Below, one piece after another: positions 8,831 through 17,242 of a stretch of DNA of 64,000 nucleotides. Made by a program: the position numbers and the translations under genes. Every line of letters begins with the position of its first letter. Positions within the stretch are counted from its first letter, which is position 1. The stretch comes from Kiritimatiellia bacterium (GTDB taxonomy: Bacteria > Verrucomicrobiota > Kiritimatiellia > UBA8416 > JABMPJ01), in assembly GCA_030745755.1 (NCBI GenBank), contig JASLOA010000052.1, positions 1 to 64,000 of the forward strand, in the 5' to 3' direction. The notes beneath the pieces are model-generated. The model saw nothing but the letters and a program-made list of their open reading frames with translations, did not search any database and had not been told where the DNA came from.

Positions 8831-11800
8831 ATGAAGAAGCGAACACTGACCCTCGCAATCATACTCGCCGCCGTCACCGCCCAGGCCTACGTGGCAATCG
8901 TCAATAAAAGTGACCACACCCAAATACACGTGGTCCCACCACCCGGCGCCGTCACCATCGACGGTAAGCTCGACGATTGGGATATGTCTGGCGCGAACCT
9001 GATGTTCATGGACGCTGCGGACATGGACACCTATTCGGTCCATGGCGCCATGATGTACGACAAGGACTACCTCTACATCGGGGCCCACGTCAAAGACCCT
9101 ACTCCGATGCTCAACATGCACGCGTTCGGCGGAGCCGGTAACATGGCCTGGAATGCCGATGCCATTCACGTGTTCCTCGTCGCCAACCCGAAGGTCCGCT
9201 CCAAGGTGTCCACGCAAGGCGGGCCGAAGATGCCGCCCGACCAGCAGAAGTATGTGAACATGCTCACGCTGTGGTACTCCACGGAGGACAAGCAAGCCGG
9301 CTATTACTGCAATTATACGCTGGGCTGGCACGACAACGTATTGAACCCGCCGGGCGTTGAGGGCGCTTTCCGGAAGGACGCGGACGGCAAGGGCTATTCC
9401 ATGGAGTACCGGATCCCATGGAAAGCGCTACGTGCAGATGAACCACTGAAGGGCGGCGATGCCATCCAGGCCTCGTGGCAAATGCATTGGGGAAACGACC
9501 AGGGCACAGCCGTGCGCTGTGGCATGGGCGATGTGCGTGACCCGGACGGCATGGATCTCGGCTACATGGGGCCAAAGTCCTGGGGCATGGCCATCTTCGA
9601 AAAGGCGGGCAACCTGAAACGTGTTGAGCGCAACGTGCTGGGACGCGCCGAAGGGCATGTTCCCATCGCATTCGAGCTACAGAAACCGGGCAAGGTCAGC
9701 ATTGCCATCCGCAATACCGATGACAAGTTGATCCGCACCTGCCTCGGCGCGGAACCCTACGATGCCGGTAAACATACCTACCTGTGGGACGGCCTGGACG
9801 ACTACGACAAACCTGCGCCGGTCGGCCCATACACCGCCCACTTGCTCACGCACGACGGCATCGGTATGAAGTATCTCTGCAACATCGGCACCAGCGGTAC
9901 ACCGCCCTACCATAACGCCGATGGTACCGGCGGCTGGGCCGGTGACTACAACGAACCGACCTTCGCTGCCGTCGACGGTGACGCCGTGATTCTTGGCACC
10001 TGCAATGCGGAAGCCGCCCCGCCGTTGATCCGTACGGACCTCAACGGACGCAAACAGTATGGCGCCATGACCCCGGCGTCCTTCGCCGTGGCGCTGAAGA
10101 AGGGCTACGGCTACCTGCTCAGTCGCGGACGCGGAACCGTCACGAAGTTTGACCTCGCCAACCGACGGCTCTCACCGTTCACATCCGGCCTGCCTTCAGC
10201 GACCATCACCACCCGCCGGGAAGGCGAAAGCGGTCGTGACTGGTGGGCGCGCGCCTGGCAGATACACGGCATCACCGTTCTAGACGATACGCTCATCGTC
10301 AGCAGCCGGATCGAGAACAAACTGTATCTGCTCGATCTCGCCTCGGGAAAGGCTCGCGGGGAAACGGCAATCCCAAGCCCATATGGCCTGGCGACCGACT
10401 CCGAAGGCACACTCTACGCGGTGAGCGAGAACGCGCTTGGCACCTATGACATCGACAAACAGCTGTTCAAGCCGATCATCAGTGACCTTGATAACCCGCG
10501 CCACCTGGCCTGCGATGCGGCCGGCAATATCTACGTTTCGCTGCAGGGCGACACCATGCAGGTCTGGCGCATCTCACCCAAAGGCAATGTTCTGATCAAG
10601 TACGGCAAGGCCGGCGGCCGACCGCTGCTGGGAAGCTTCGATCCCGACGGCATGCTCAAGCCGTACGGTATCGGCGTCGACAAGAACGGCCGACTCTGGG
10701 TGGCCGAAGCCGATAACAGGCCCAAACGCTATTCAGCCTGGAACCCGGACGGTTCGCTCTGGAAAGAGTTCTTCGGCTCCATCAGCTACTCCGCCCGCGC
10801 CACGGTTGACCTCGAAGGGCCGGAGCACGTGTACCTTGAGTCCGTCCGTTACCTGGTCGACTATGAGAAGGGTACATGGAAAGTCGATGCAACCGTGCTG
10901 CGCCAACGGGAGGAGAACGGCATCATGCTGGCCGAAATGGCCCTGCATCCGGGCGGCATCCTTGCAAACCACAAGGGCCGGAAGTTTCTGTGGACGCTCC
11001 GCACGAACCACGGGCCCACGCTTTACGAGTCGGTCAATGACCGTTTCGTGCCACGCTTCTCGATGGACAGCCGGGGCAAAAAGCAGTGGTGGCTCGACGA
11101 CAACAACGACGGCAAGGTTCAAACCGAAGAGATCCGCAAAGGGCTGCCGATGCGTGAGTACTTCTGGGGCATGACCATGGACCACCAGCTCAACTTCTAC
11201 TGGCATACTGGCGAGCAATGGCATAACCAGGGCGCTAAGAAGACGACCAAATCCTTCTCTATCGTACGTTGGAATTTCCTCGGCTTCGACAAGGAGGACG
11301 GCAGCCTTACCTATGCCGACCCGGCCAACCCTCAGCTCATCGCTACCGATCCTGACGGTGGCGCCGTCGATCGCCCCGCTCCCACCAAAGATGGCGGTGT
11401 CGTCACGCTTGTTTCCGGCGGAACGTTGCCGCGCGGCGTACGCCCTCAGGGCTCAGGCCATCGTATGGTCAAGTTCGCTGACGACGGCAAGAAGGTGTGG
11501 GAATACCACAATGTGCACATGGCCTTCGCCTGGACCAGCGATAACTATACGCCCGGCTACATGGTAGGCTCCGTAACCGCAATCCCTGAGAATACGGACG
11601 GCATCGTCGCCGTCTGCGGCTACTACGGTCAGTACTTCCTCCTCGACTCGAAGGAGGGGCTGTTCATCGACGCACTCGGCCAGGATCAACGCAGCGCCTA
11701 CACCCACGACCACACCATGGTCCTCACCGAGAACTTCAACGGGGCCATCTTCAAGCATTCCGGCAACGGCAAAACCTACTTCATGGGCGGCGACGCGGAT

Positions 11801-12652
11801 CTGCGGCTCTGGGAGCTTACCGGGCTCGATACGATTCAACGCAAAACCGTAAAGACCCGAATCAAACCCGCCGACCTCGCCAAGGCCGAGGCTGCCGCTC
11901 GCCATAACGTCCTGGCCGTACACTCCGCTCGGGGTAAGCGCGTCGCAACCCTCACACGCCTCGAGAACGCTGCCGCTGACGGCAGCGCTGAGGAGTGGCA
12001 GACCGTCCAGCCGCTCACCATCTGCCTGCGGGGCAAGCGGACGGCTCAGGCTCAGCTTGGTTATGACGACCACAACCTGTACGCCCGCTTTCAGGTCGGT
12101 GACGAATCTCCGTTCGTCAACACCCCGACCGACCAGCGGCTGCTCTTCAAGTCTGGCGATGCTGTTGAAATCTATCTGGGCACGGACCTGGAGAAGCGCA
12201 AGGAGTTCGGTCAGGAACAGCAGGAACCCCGGCTCGGCGACACACGCCTGATTATCGCTCGCAACCAAGACGGCAAAATCTTCGCCACACGCTATCGCTA
12301 CGTCACCGAAGCCAATGAGAAACCCAACACCTTCAGCGTGGAGACCAGGAGCTCAGGCAAAGACACTCTCGATGACGTCGTGCCACTCGATGACCTATCC
12401 GTCCGCACCGCTCTGGAAGAGGACGGCTACGTAGTAGAGTGCGCAATCCCGTGGAAGGAGCTCGGCGTAACACCCCGGTCCGGGCTCACCCTGCTCGGCG
12501 ATGTCGGCGTCATCTACGGCAACGAAGGCGGCACCCGCAACGCCATCCGCTACATGTGGAGCGACAAGAGCTCCATCGTCTCCATCAACAACGATCTACC
12601 CTCGGAAGTACGGATCCGGCCGAACCAGTGGGGCACCTGGATGCTCGACTAG
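8831..12652 (+). CDS. secreted beta-propeller protein with N- and C-terminal CBM9-like domains
   Basis: A 1273-residue exported protein. ATG 8831 is preferred over an in-frame upstream start because AAGGAG lies eight bases before it and the signal peptide MKKRTLTLAIILAAVTAQA begins there. Residues about 30-250 form a CBM9/DOMON-like sandwich (VTIDGKLDDWD, DYLYIGAHVKD, WNADAIHVFL). A FlgD-type Ig-like module follows (RTCLGAEPYDAGKHTYLWDG). The centre is a propeller with NHL-like blades (SPYGLATDSEGTLYAV, NPRHLACDAAGNIYV, PYGIGVDKNGRLWVAEADN). The C-terminus is a second CBM9-like domain (ADGSAEEWQ, DHNLYARFQVGDES, GDAVEIYLG). There are no obvious catalytic residues; a glycan-binding or scaffold role is likely. 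It stands alone between the SGNH gene and the MoxR unit. Confidence 0.82.
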   Translation: MKKRTLTLAIILAAVTAQAYVAIVNKSDHTQIHVVPPPGAVTIDGKLDDWDMSGANLMFMDAADMDTYSVHGAMMYDKDYLYIGAHVKDPTPMLNMHAFGGAGNMAWNADAIHVFLVANPKVRSKVSTQGGPKMPPDQQKYVNMLTLWYSTEDKQAGYYCNYTLGWHDNVLNPPGVEGAFRKDADGKGYSMEYRIPWKALRADEPLKGGDAIQASWQMHWGNDQGTAVRCGMGDVRDPDGMDLGYMGPKSWGMAIFEKAGNLKRVERNVLGRAEGHVPIAFELQKPGKVSIAIRNTDDKLIRTCLGAEPYDAGKHTYLWDGLDDYDKPAPVGPYTAHLLTHDGIGMKYLCNIGTSGTPPYHNADGTGGWAGDYNEPTFAAVDGDAVILGTCNAEAAPPLIRTDLNGRKQYGAMTPASFAVALKKGYGYLLSRGRGTVTKFDLANRRLSPFTSGLPSATITTRREGESGRDWWARAWQIHGITVLDDTLIVSSRIENKLYLLDLASGKARGETAIPSPYGLATDSEGTLYAVSENALGTYDIDKQLFKPIISDLDNPRHLACDAAGNIYVSLQGDTMQVWRISPKGNVLIKYGKAGGRPLLGSFDPDGMLKPYGIGVDKNGRLWVAEADNRPKRYSAWNPDGSLWKEFFGSISYSARATVDLEGPEHVYLESVRYLVDYEKGTWKVDATVLRQREENGIMLAEMALHPGGILANHKGRKFLWTLRTNHGPTLYESVNDRFVPRFSMDSRGKKQWWLDDNNDGKVQTEEIRKGLPMREYFWGMTMDHQLNFYWHTGEQWHNQGAKKTTKSFSIVRWNFLGFDKEDGSLTYADPANPQLIATDPDGGAVDRPAPTKDGGVVTLVSGGTLPRGVRPQGSGHRMVKFADDGKKVWEYHNVHMAFAWTSDNYTPGYMVGSVTAIPENTDGIVAVCGYYGQYFLLDSKEGLFIDALGQDQRSAYTHDHTMVLTENFNGAIFKHSGNGKTYFMGGDADLRLWELTGLDTIQRKTVKTRIKPADLAKAEAAARHNVLAVHSARGKRVATLTRLENAAADGSAEEWQTVQPLTICLRGKRTAQAQLGYDDHNLYARFQVGDESPFVNTPTDQRLLFKSGDAVEIYLGTDLEKRKEFGQEQQEPRLGDTRLIIARNQDGKIFATRYRYVTEANEKPNTFSVETRSSGKDTLDDVVPLDDLSVRTALEEDGYVVECAIPWKELGVTPRSGLTLLGDVGVIYGNEGGTRNAIRYMWSDKSSIVSINNDLPSEVRIRPNQWGTWMLD

Positions 12653-12917
12653 TGCACAGCGTGTCAATGCACACCAGGGCGTAATCGCTGCGGCTTCTTC
12701 TCTTTCTCTGTGATGCCTCTTGTCGAGTCGGTAACGTGGCGCTATGTTTCTGTAACGCGTTGTAAGGGCATTCGCAGGAGCGGATGCACTCGACGTTAAT
12801 TGTAAAGGTGTTTGTGGCACGGTCTGCATCTGTAACGCTACTACGCGGATAGCGGGATGGCGGACGATCCTCGCCGATCATGCGGAATGTACAACGACAT
12901 AGGGGAAGGGGCAAAGG
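12653..12917 (+). other. 265-bp leader region of the MoxR unit
   Basis: This gap separates the propeller gene from moxR and contains the promoter at 12720-12748. The stretch TCTGTAACGC occurs twice (about 12749 and 12829), so a regulator or a second promoter may also act here. If the promoter is right, the leader before moxR is about 160 bases. No small gene is evident. Confidence 0.4.
12716..12757 (+). promoter_or_regulatory. promoter of the MoxR unit (shared motif, copy 1)
   Basis: CCTC precedes a -35-like TTGTCG (12720-12725), a 17-bp spacer and a -10-like TATGTT (12743-12748), followed by TCTGTAACG. Bases at 45298-45337 repeat the CCTCTTGTCGA block, the exact 17-bp spacing, and the CTAYGTTTCWGTAACG block. 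The spacers themselves are mostly different, which suggests that only the recognition elements are conserved. Both copies precede the first gene of a long unit. Confidence 0.6.
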
Positions 12918-13949
12918 ATGAGTGACGAGACAGAGCATGCGGATGTAGCGGCGATCGAGGCGTGCAAGGAATCGTACGGCAAGATTCTTGCGGAGGTGGG
13001 GAAGGTCATCGTTGGCCAGAGGGATGTGATCGATGACGTGTTGATGGCCTTGTTCTGTAATGCCCACATTCTGTTGGTGGGGGTTCCGGGGCTGGCCAAG
13101 ACGCTTCTGATCTCGACGCTGGGCAAGGTTCTGCAGCTGGATTTCAAGCGTGTCCAGTTTACCCCCGACCTGCTGCCGGGCGACATTACCGGCTCGATCG
13201 TGGTGGACGAGGTGCCGGGCACCGGAAAGCACGAGTTCCGCTTTGTTGAGGGGCCGGTCTTCACCCATATGCTGTTGGCGGACGAAATCAACCGCACACC
13301 GCCCAAGACCCAGGCCGCTCTGCTGCAGGCCATGCAGGAGCGTGAGGTGACCACCGGCCGTGAGACGCGGCAGCTGCCGCGACCGTTCCTCGTGATGGCA
13401 ACACAGAACCCCCTCGAGCAGGAGGGCACGTATCCCTTGCCAGAAGCGCAGCTTGACCGGTTCATGTTCAATACGTTTGTGGATTATCCGACCAACAACG
13501 AGCTGGTGGACATTGTGGAACAGACCACGGGTGGTGACGAGCCGGAAGCCGAGGGCGTGATGACGGGCGAGGATATTATCCGCATCCAGGATATTGTACG
13601 GCGCATCCCCGTGGCGCGGCCGGTGGTCGAGTACGCGGTTCGGCTGACCACCGCCACCCGGCCCAAGGATCCGTCGGCGCCGGATTTTGTAAAGCAATAC
13701 CTGAATTGGGGTGCTGGTCCGCGTGCGGCCCAGTATTTGACGCTGGGCGCCAAGGCCAACGCGGTATTGAACGGGAACACGCATGCTTCGATAGAGGATG
13801 TGCAGCGTGTCGCGCGCAGTGTGTTGCGGCATCGTGTATCGCTCAATTTCAATGCGATGGCAGACCATTTGAGCGACGTGGAACTTATCGATAAACTGTT
13901 GGCAGCCGTGCCGGTTGAAGGAGTGATCAGTAATCAGTGGGGCCTGTGA
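12918..13949 (+). CDS. MoxR family AAA+ ATPase
   Basis: A 343-residue cytoplasmic ATPase. Walker A is GVPGLAKT (about residues 55-62), Walker B is LLADEINR (about 117-124), and the MATQNPLEQEGTYPLPEAQLDRF sensor region characteristic of MoxR follows. Length is normal for the family. MoxR proteins are chaperone-like ATPases that work with VWA-domain proteins, and exactly such genes follow. AAAGG nine bases upstream supports the start. The last codons (EGVISNQWGL) are encoded by a short-unit tandem repeat (GTGATCAGTAATCAGT) and a small hairpin covers the stop codon, so the C-terminus may have been altered by repeat insertion. Confidence 0.93.
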   Translation: MSDETEHADVAAIEACKESYGKILAEVGKVIVGQRDVIDDVLMALFCNAHILLVGVPGLAKTLLISTLGKVLQLDFKRVQFTPDLLPGDITGSIVVDEVPGTGKHEFRFVEGPVFTHMLLADEINRTPPKTQAALLQAMQEREVTTGRETRQLPRPFLVMATQNPLEQEGTYPLPEAQLDRFMFNTFVDYPTNNELVDIVEQTTGGDEPEAEGVMTGEDIIRIQDIVRRIPVARPVVEYAVRLTTATRPKDPSAPDFVKQYLNWGAGPRAAQYLTLGAKANAVLNGNTHASIEDVQRVARSVLRHRVSLNFNAMADHLSDVELIDKLLAAVPVEGVISNQWGL

Positions 13950-14148
13950 CGGTGTCACACTTTTTGAAGGAACTGAGAAGGGGAAGATTAAGGCGAAAGA
14001 TTAGGGCAAAAGATTAGGGGGGCTATCTCACTCCTTCGTCTTTCGCCTTAATCTTTTGCCCTAATCTCCGGGATGCCGCGGCGTTCTCAGAAACAAGTGG
14101 GGGAGTAAGAATACTGATAACTGCTGACTGATCACTGATAACTGCCCC
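13921..14148. repeat. nested palindrome of short tandem units, families A and B
   Basis: Outer arms (family B) are GTGATCAGTAATCAGT at 13923-13938 and CTGACTGATCACTGATAACTG near 14124-14143, which are inverted relative to each other. Inner arms (family A) are tandem units of GAAAGATTAGGGC type at 13982-14020 and their inverse (CTTTCGCCTTAATCTTTTGCCC) at 14039-14068. The structure fills the gap between moxR and the next gene and ends about 12 bases before its ATG. Confidence 0.75.
13945..13965 (+). terminator. small hairpin plus T-run at the moxR stop codon
   Basis: TGTGAC (13945-13950) and GTCACA (13954-13959) form a perfect 6-bp stem with a 3-base loop, followed by C and five T. The stop codon lies inside the stem. 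It looks like a weak intrinsic terminator or attenuator between moxR and the DUF58 gene. The absence of a G+C-rich stem keeps confidence moderate. Confidence 0.4.
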
Positions 14149-14159
14149 CCCCGACCACC

Positions 14160-15077
14160 ATGCCAGACGCAACCGACAATCTGACGATCGACCCCCGCCT
14201 GCTTCAGCGACTGAAGGGGGTCGAGCTGCGATCGCGGTTCCTGGTGCGTGGTCTTTACGAAAACCGGCACAGGACCAAGGATTTCGGTGCTTCCAACGAG
14301 TTCGTCGAGCACAAGAGCTATCAGCAGGGCGACGAGATTCGAACCATCGACTGGCGTGCCTTCGCGCGAACGAAACGGCTCTACGTCAAGCGCTTCGAAA
14401 TGGAAGCCAATATGAAGGTCCATCTGCTGCTGGACACCTCGGCCTCTATGCAGGTTCCGGCCTCCGATGGACGACTCTCAAAGCTGGATTTGGCCGCGAC
14501 GATTGCAGGCGCGATCGCCATGATGGCGGCCGATCAGCAAGATTCACCGGGGCTTTTCTGTATTGGCGATCAGATTGACGAAGCGATCCCGGCGTGCCAG
14601 GGCAAACGGCACCTGGCCCTGCTGTTTCAACATCTCGGCCGCCCCCCAGGAAAGGGCGGTGGTGATTTTGGCGCCCTTGCCTGGGACGCCATGCAGCGGA
14701 TCGGCCGCAAGGGGGTTACCGTGGTCCTCACGGATGCCCTTGACGATTTTGAGCCGCTCTTTGAGACACTGAAGGGCCTCGTCGTACGCGAGCAGGACGT
14801 GATCCTGCTCCAGATCATGGATGAGGATGAACTGACATTCCCTTTTGATGTGATGACGGAGTTCCGGCATCCGGAGTCGGGCCAGCGCATTATGGGCGAT
14901 CCCATGCAGCTCCGGGCCGACTACCTTGAGCGACTCGAAGCACACCAGAACGAACTGCGCACCTTTTGCGATCAGCACGGGATCGACTACCTGCGTATCC
15001 ACAATGGCGACGACCTGATCACGTTGCTTTCATCACACTTTCTGCATCGGCTGGCGCGAGGGGGTGCACGATGCTGA
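14160..15077 (+). CDS. DUF58 domain protein
   Basis: A 305-residue soluble protein. The DUF58 hallmark at about residues 36-85 (GLYENRHRTKDFGASNEFVEHKSYQQGDEIRTIDWRAFART) is followed by a VWA-like fold with a MIDAS-type DTSAS motif near residue 97. DUF58 proteins are encoded beside MoxR ATPases and probably act as their partner at the membrane. There is no Shine-Dalgarno sequence upstream of ATG 14160: the preceding DNA is the arm of a tandem-repeat palindrome, so translation may depend on coupling or on an unusual leader. The 3' end overlaps the next start by seven bases. Confidence 0.92.
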   Translation: MPDATDNLTIDPRLLQRLKGVELRSRFLVRGLYENRHRTKDFGASNEFVEHKSYQQGDEIRTIDWRAFARTKRLYVKRFEMEANMKVHLLLDTSASMQVPASDGRLSKLDLAATIAGAIAMMAADQQDSPGLFCIGDQIDEAIPACQGKRHLALLFQHLGRPPGKGGGDFGALAWDAMQRIGRKGVTVVLTDALDDFEPLFETLKGLVVREQDVILLQIMDEDELTFPFDVMTEFRHPESGQRIMGDPMQLRADYLERLEAHQNELRTFCDQHGIDYLRIHNGDDLITLLSSHFLHRLARGGARC

Positions 15078-17242
15078 ATGCCCTCATGCTTCTGGGGCTG
15101 TTCGGGTTGGGTGTGCCGGTTGTCATTCATCTGATCAATCGGCAGCGGATGCGTCCGCAGCCGCTGGCAACGCTTAAGTTTTTGGATCAGAAGGACGTAG
15201 CGAACGCGTTTGCCCCGGTGCCGCGTGATCTGTTGCAGTTGATTCTACGCCTCCTGCTGCTCTTGCTGTTTGTCCTGCTGATGACTCGCCTGGTTGGGCC
15301 GGGGCGGACGCCGGGGCCGCGTTCGGTGGCCATTGTACTGGATAACTCAATGAGCATGCAGCGCCTAGGTACGGATGGGACGACTTCGCTGTTCGAACTG
15401 CACCGCGCCCGCGCCCTGGAACTTGTCCGTGGTATGAATCCGGACGATACTTTCTCGTTTGCCCTGGTGGGTGACAAGGTGTTCGAGCATAGCGGGTTCA
15501 CGAGCGATGCGGCCCTGCTCGAGCATGCCGTGACCAACGCCTGGGTCAGTGATGGTGGTGGACGCAGTCTGATGGCCGCGGTCGAGGATGCGGTGCGGGA
15601 GTTGCGCTCGCTACGCGTTCCGAATCCGGCGGTACTGGTCTTCTCCGATCAACAGCGCAGCAACTACGCCACTCAGCTCGAAGCCCTGACGGCCGGTGGC
15701 GGTGGCACTGAGGCGTCGATGCTCGCGCGTCAGTTGGCGGGCAGTCGCGTGAAGCTCGTGTTCGTGACGGACCCGCTGGTGGAGCAGCCCAATGTTGTGC
15801 TGGAGGATGCCGAATTCTATCCGCCGGCAACGTATCTGGGGTCGAGCAGTAAGGTGACGGCGCGGCTCTACAACGGTTCCGACACGCAGCAAACGGCGGT
15901 TGTGTCTTTGCAGAGCGGGCCGGTGAGTGTCGGGTCGCGGTCGTGCGCGTTGGCGGCCGGTGAGACGGCCCAGGTGGAGCTGGTCCGGACGTTTGACTCA
16001 CCCAATGACAGTGCCTGGGGCGTGAACGTGTCGGAAGACGGTTTTGTTGCCGATAATGACACCACCACCATCATGCGGATGCTTAAACGGCGGCAGGTCC
16101 TGCTGGTGGCTCCGAGTCGCTATCCTGAGCCTGAGGGGTTGAGCATCGGGACCACGGGCCCGGATCTGTTCTCGCTGGCCGTCAATCCGTCGCAGGTCAC
16201 GGGTGAGACGGCCGGCGAGACCTTTGTTTCGGTGAAACGCATCCGTCCGGCTGAGTTGGAAAGCCGCGCGCTCTCCATGTATTCGATGATTGTGCTCTAT
16301 GGCCTGGCGGATTTGCCCTCCCCCAAATGCAGCGAGGATCTGGTCGAGTATGTGCGTCATGGTGGGGGGATCTACATCATTCCGGACGCCGAGGTGGGCT
16401 CGCCGTCGTTCAACAAGACCTTTGAGCCGTTCCTGGCAGGCTTCCAGCTTGGTGATATTCTCGAGCCGGTTGGCGGCCAGGCGATCGATGGTGACGAGAA
16501 CCGTGTGGCGGACCCGTTGCTGCATGACCTGTTGCGAGGTGAGTGGGGTACGATCAACGATCTGCGCATCGCACGCTACTTCTCCACGGGCGCCGAGGGC
16601 GAACTGGTCGCGGCACTGAGGACGGCACGCGGCGATACGCTGTTGGGTGTGGCGTCGCTGGGCGAGGGACAGGTGTGCATACAGACGCATAGCTGGAATG
16701 TGGACGACACCTCATTCCCGCGCAGCCTGTGCTTCGTCCCGGTGGTCCATGCGATTATCGACCGCCTGACGGGCGCAAACGATGCACCTCCGGCACGGCC
16801 GGATGCGATCCTGGTGGGGGATAGCCATCGTTTGGCGCTTGCCCAGTTCCGCGGCCTGGGCGGTGAGGTGATCCTGAAAGGACCCCGGGATTATGCGTTC
16901 GCCATGTCGCCTGAAGATGAACACGTGACCGTGAAGGACATCTATGTGGCCGGCGCCTACCGGGTGACACACCCCGGCAAGTTCGCGGCCCGTGAGCGCT
17001 GGCTGACCGTGAACCGCTCGACATCAGAGTCGGACTTGACCGTGGCCGGTGCCGACGACCTGGCTGCGCTCTGTGGCGGACGCGAGGTCGTCGCGGCTTC
17101 CGATCAACTGGATGGTCTATTCTCGCGTGGCCGAGAGCTTTATCCGCTCCTGATGATCCTGGTGTTGGCCGCCCTGCTGGCCGAATCCCTGGGTTCGGTA
17201 TTCGGGCGGCGAAAGGGGGTGGCCCATGAGCCTGCTGCTTAG
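15071..17242 (+). CDS. BatA-like membrane protein with VWA domain
   Basis: A 723-residue protein. The start at 15071 overlaps the DUF58 stop (ATGCTGA) and gives the typical aerotolerance N-terminus MLNALMLLGLFGLGVPVVIHLI with RPQPLATLKFL. A second membrane segment follows at about residues 55-78. The VWA domain begins VAIVLDNSMSM (MIDAS DxSxS intact). Further regions are an Ig/CARDB-like domain, a class I amidotransferase-like fold (YVRHGGGIYIIPD) and a final membrane helix near residues 690-712. Its extracytoplasmic bulk lies between the helices. Part of the MoxR-DUF58-VWA set, which in other bacteria supports assembly or quality control of envelope proteins. Confidence 0.88.
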   Translation: MLNALMLLGLFGLGVPVVIHLINRQRMRPQPLATLKFLDQKDVANAFAPVPRDLLQLILRLLLLLLFVLLMTRLVGPGRTPGPRSVAIVLDNSMSMQRLGTDGTTSLFELHRARALELVRGMNPDDTFSFALVGDKVFEHSGFTSDAALLEHAVTNAWVSDGGGRSLMAAVEDAVRELRSLRVPNPAVLVFSDQQRSNYATQLEALTAGGGGTEASMLARQLAGSRVKLVFVTDPLVEQPNVVLEDAEFYPPATYLGSSSKVTARLYNGSDTQQTAVVSLQSGPVSVGSRSCALAAGETAQVELVRTFDSPNDSAWGVNVSEDGFVADNDTTTIMRMLKRRQVLLVAPSRYPEPEGLSIGTTGPDLFSLAVNPSQVTGETAGETFVSVKRIRPAELESRALSMYSMIVLYGLADLPSPKCSEDLVEYVRHGGGIYIIPDAEVGSPSFNKTFEPFLAGFQLGDILEPVGGQAIDGDENRVADPLLHDLLRGEWGTINDLRIARYFSTGAEGELVAALRTARGDTLLGVASLGEGQVCIQTHSWNVDDTSFPRSLCFVPVVHAIIDRLTGANDAPPARPDAILVGDSHRLALAQFRGLGGEVILKGPRDYAFAMSPEDEHVTVKDIYVAGAYRVTHPGKFAARERWLTVNRSTSESDLTVAGADDLAALCGGREVVAASDQLDGLFSRGRELYPLLMILVLAALLAESLGSVFGRRKGVAHEPAA

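Noticed and set aside
12585-13958. Minus-strand open frame of 457 codons over moxR and its leader
   Set aside because: It lies opposite a clear MoxR gene with intact motifs; its sequence has no domain-like pattern and no ribosome-binding site. It is an antisense shadow of a G+C-rich gene.
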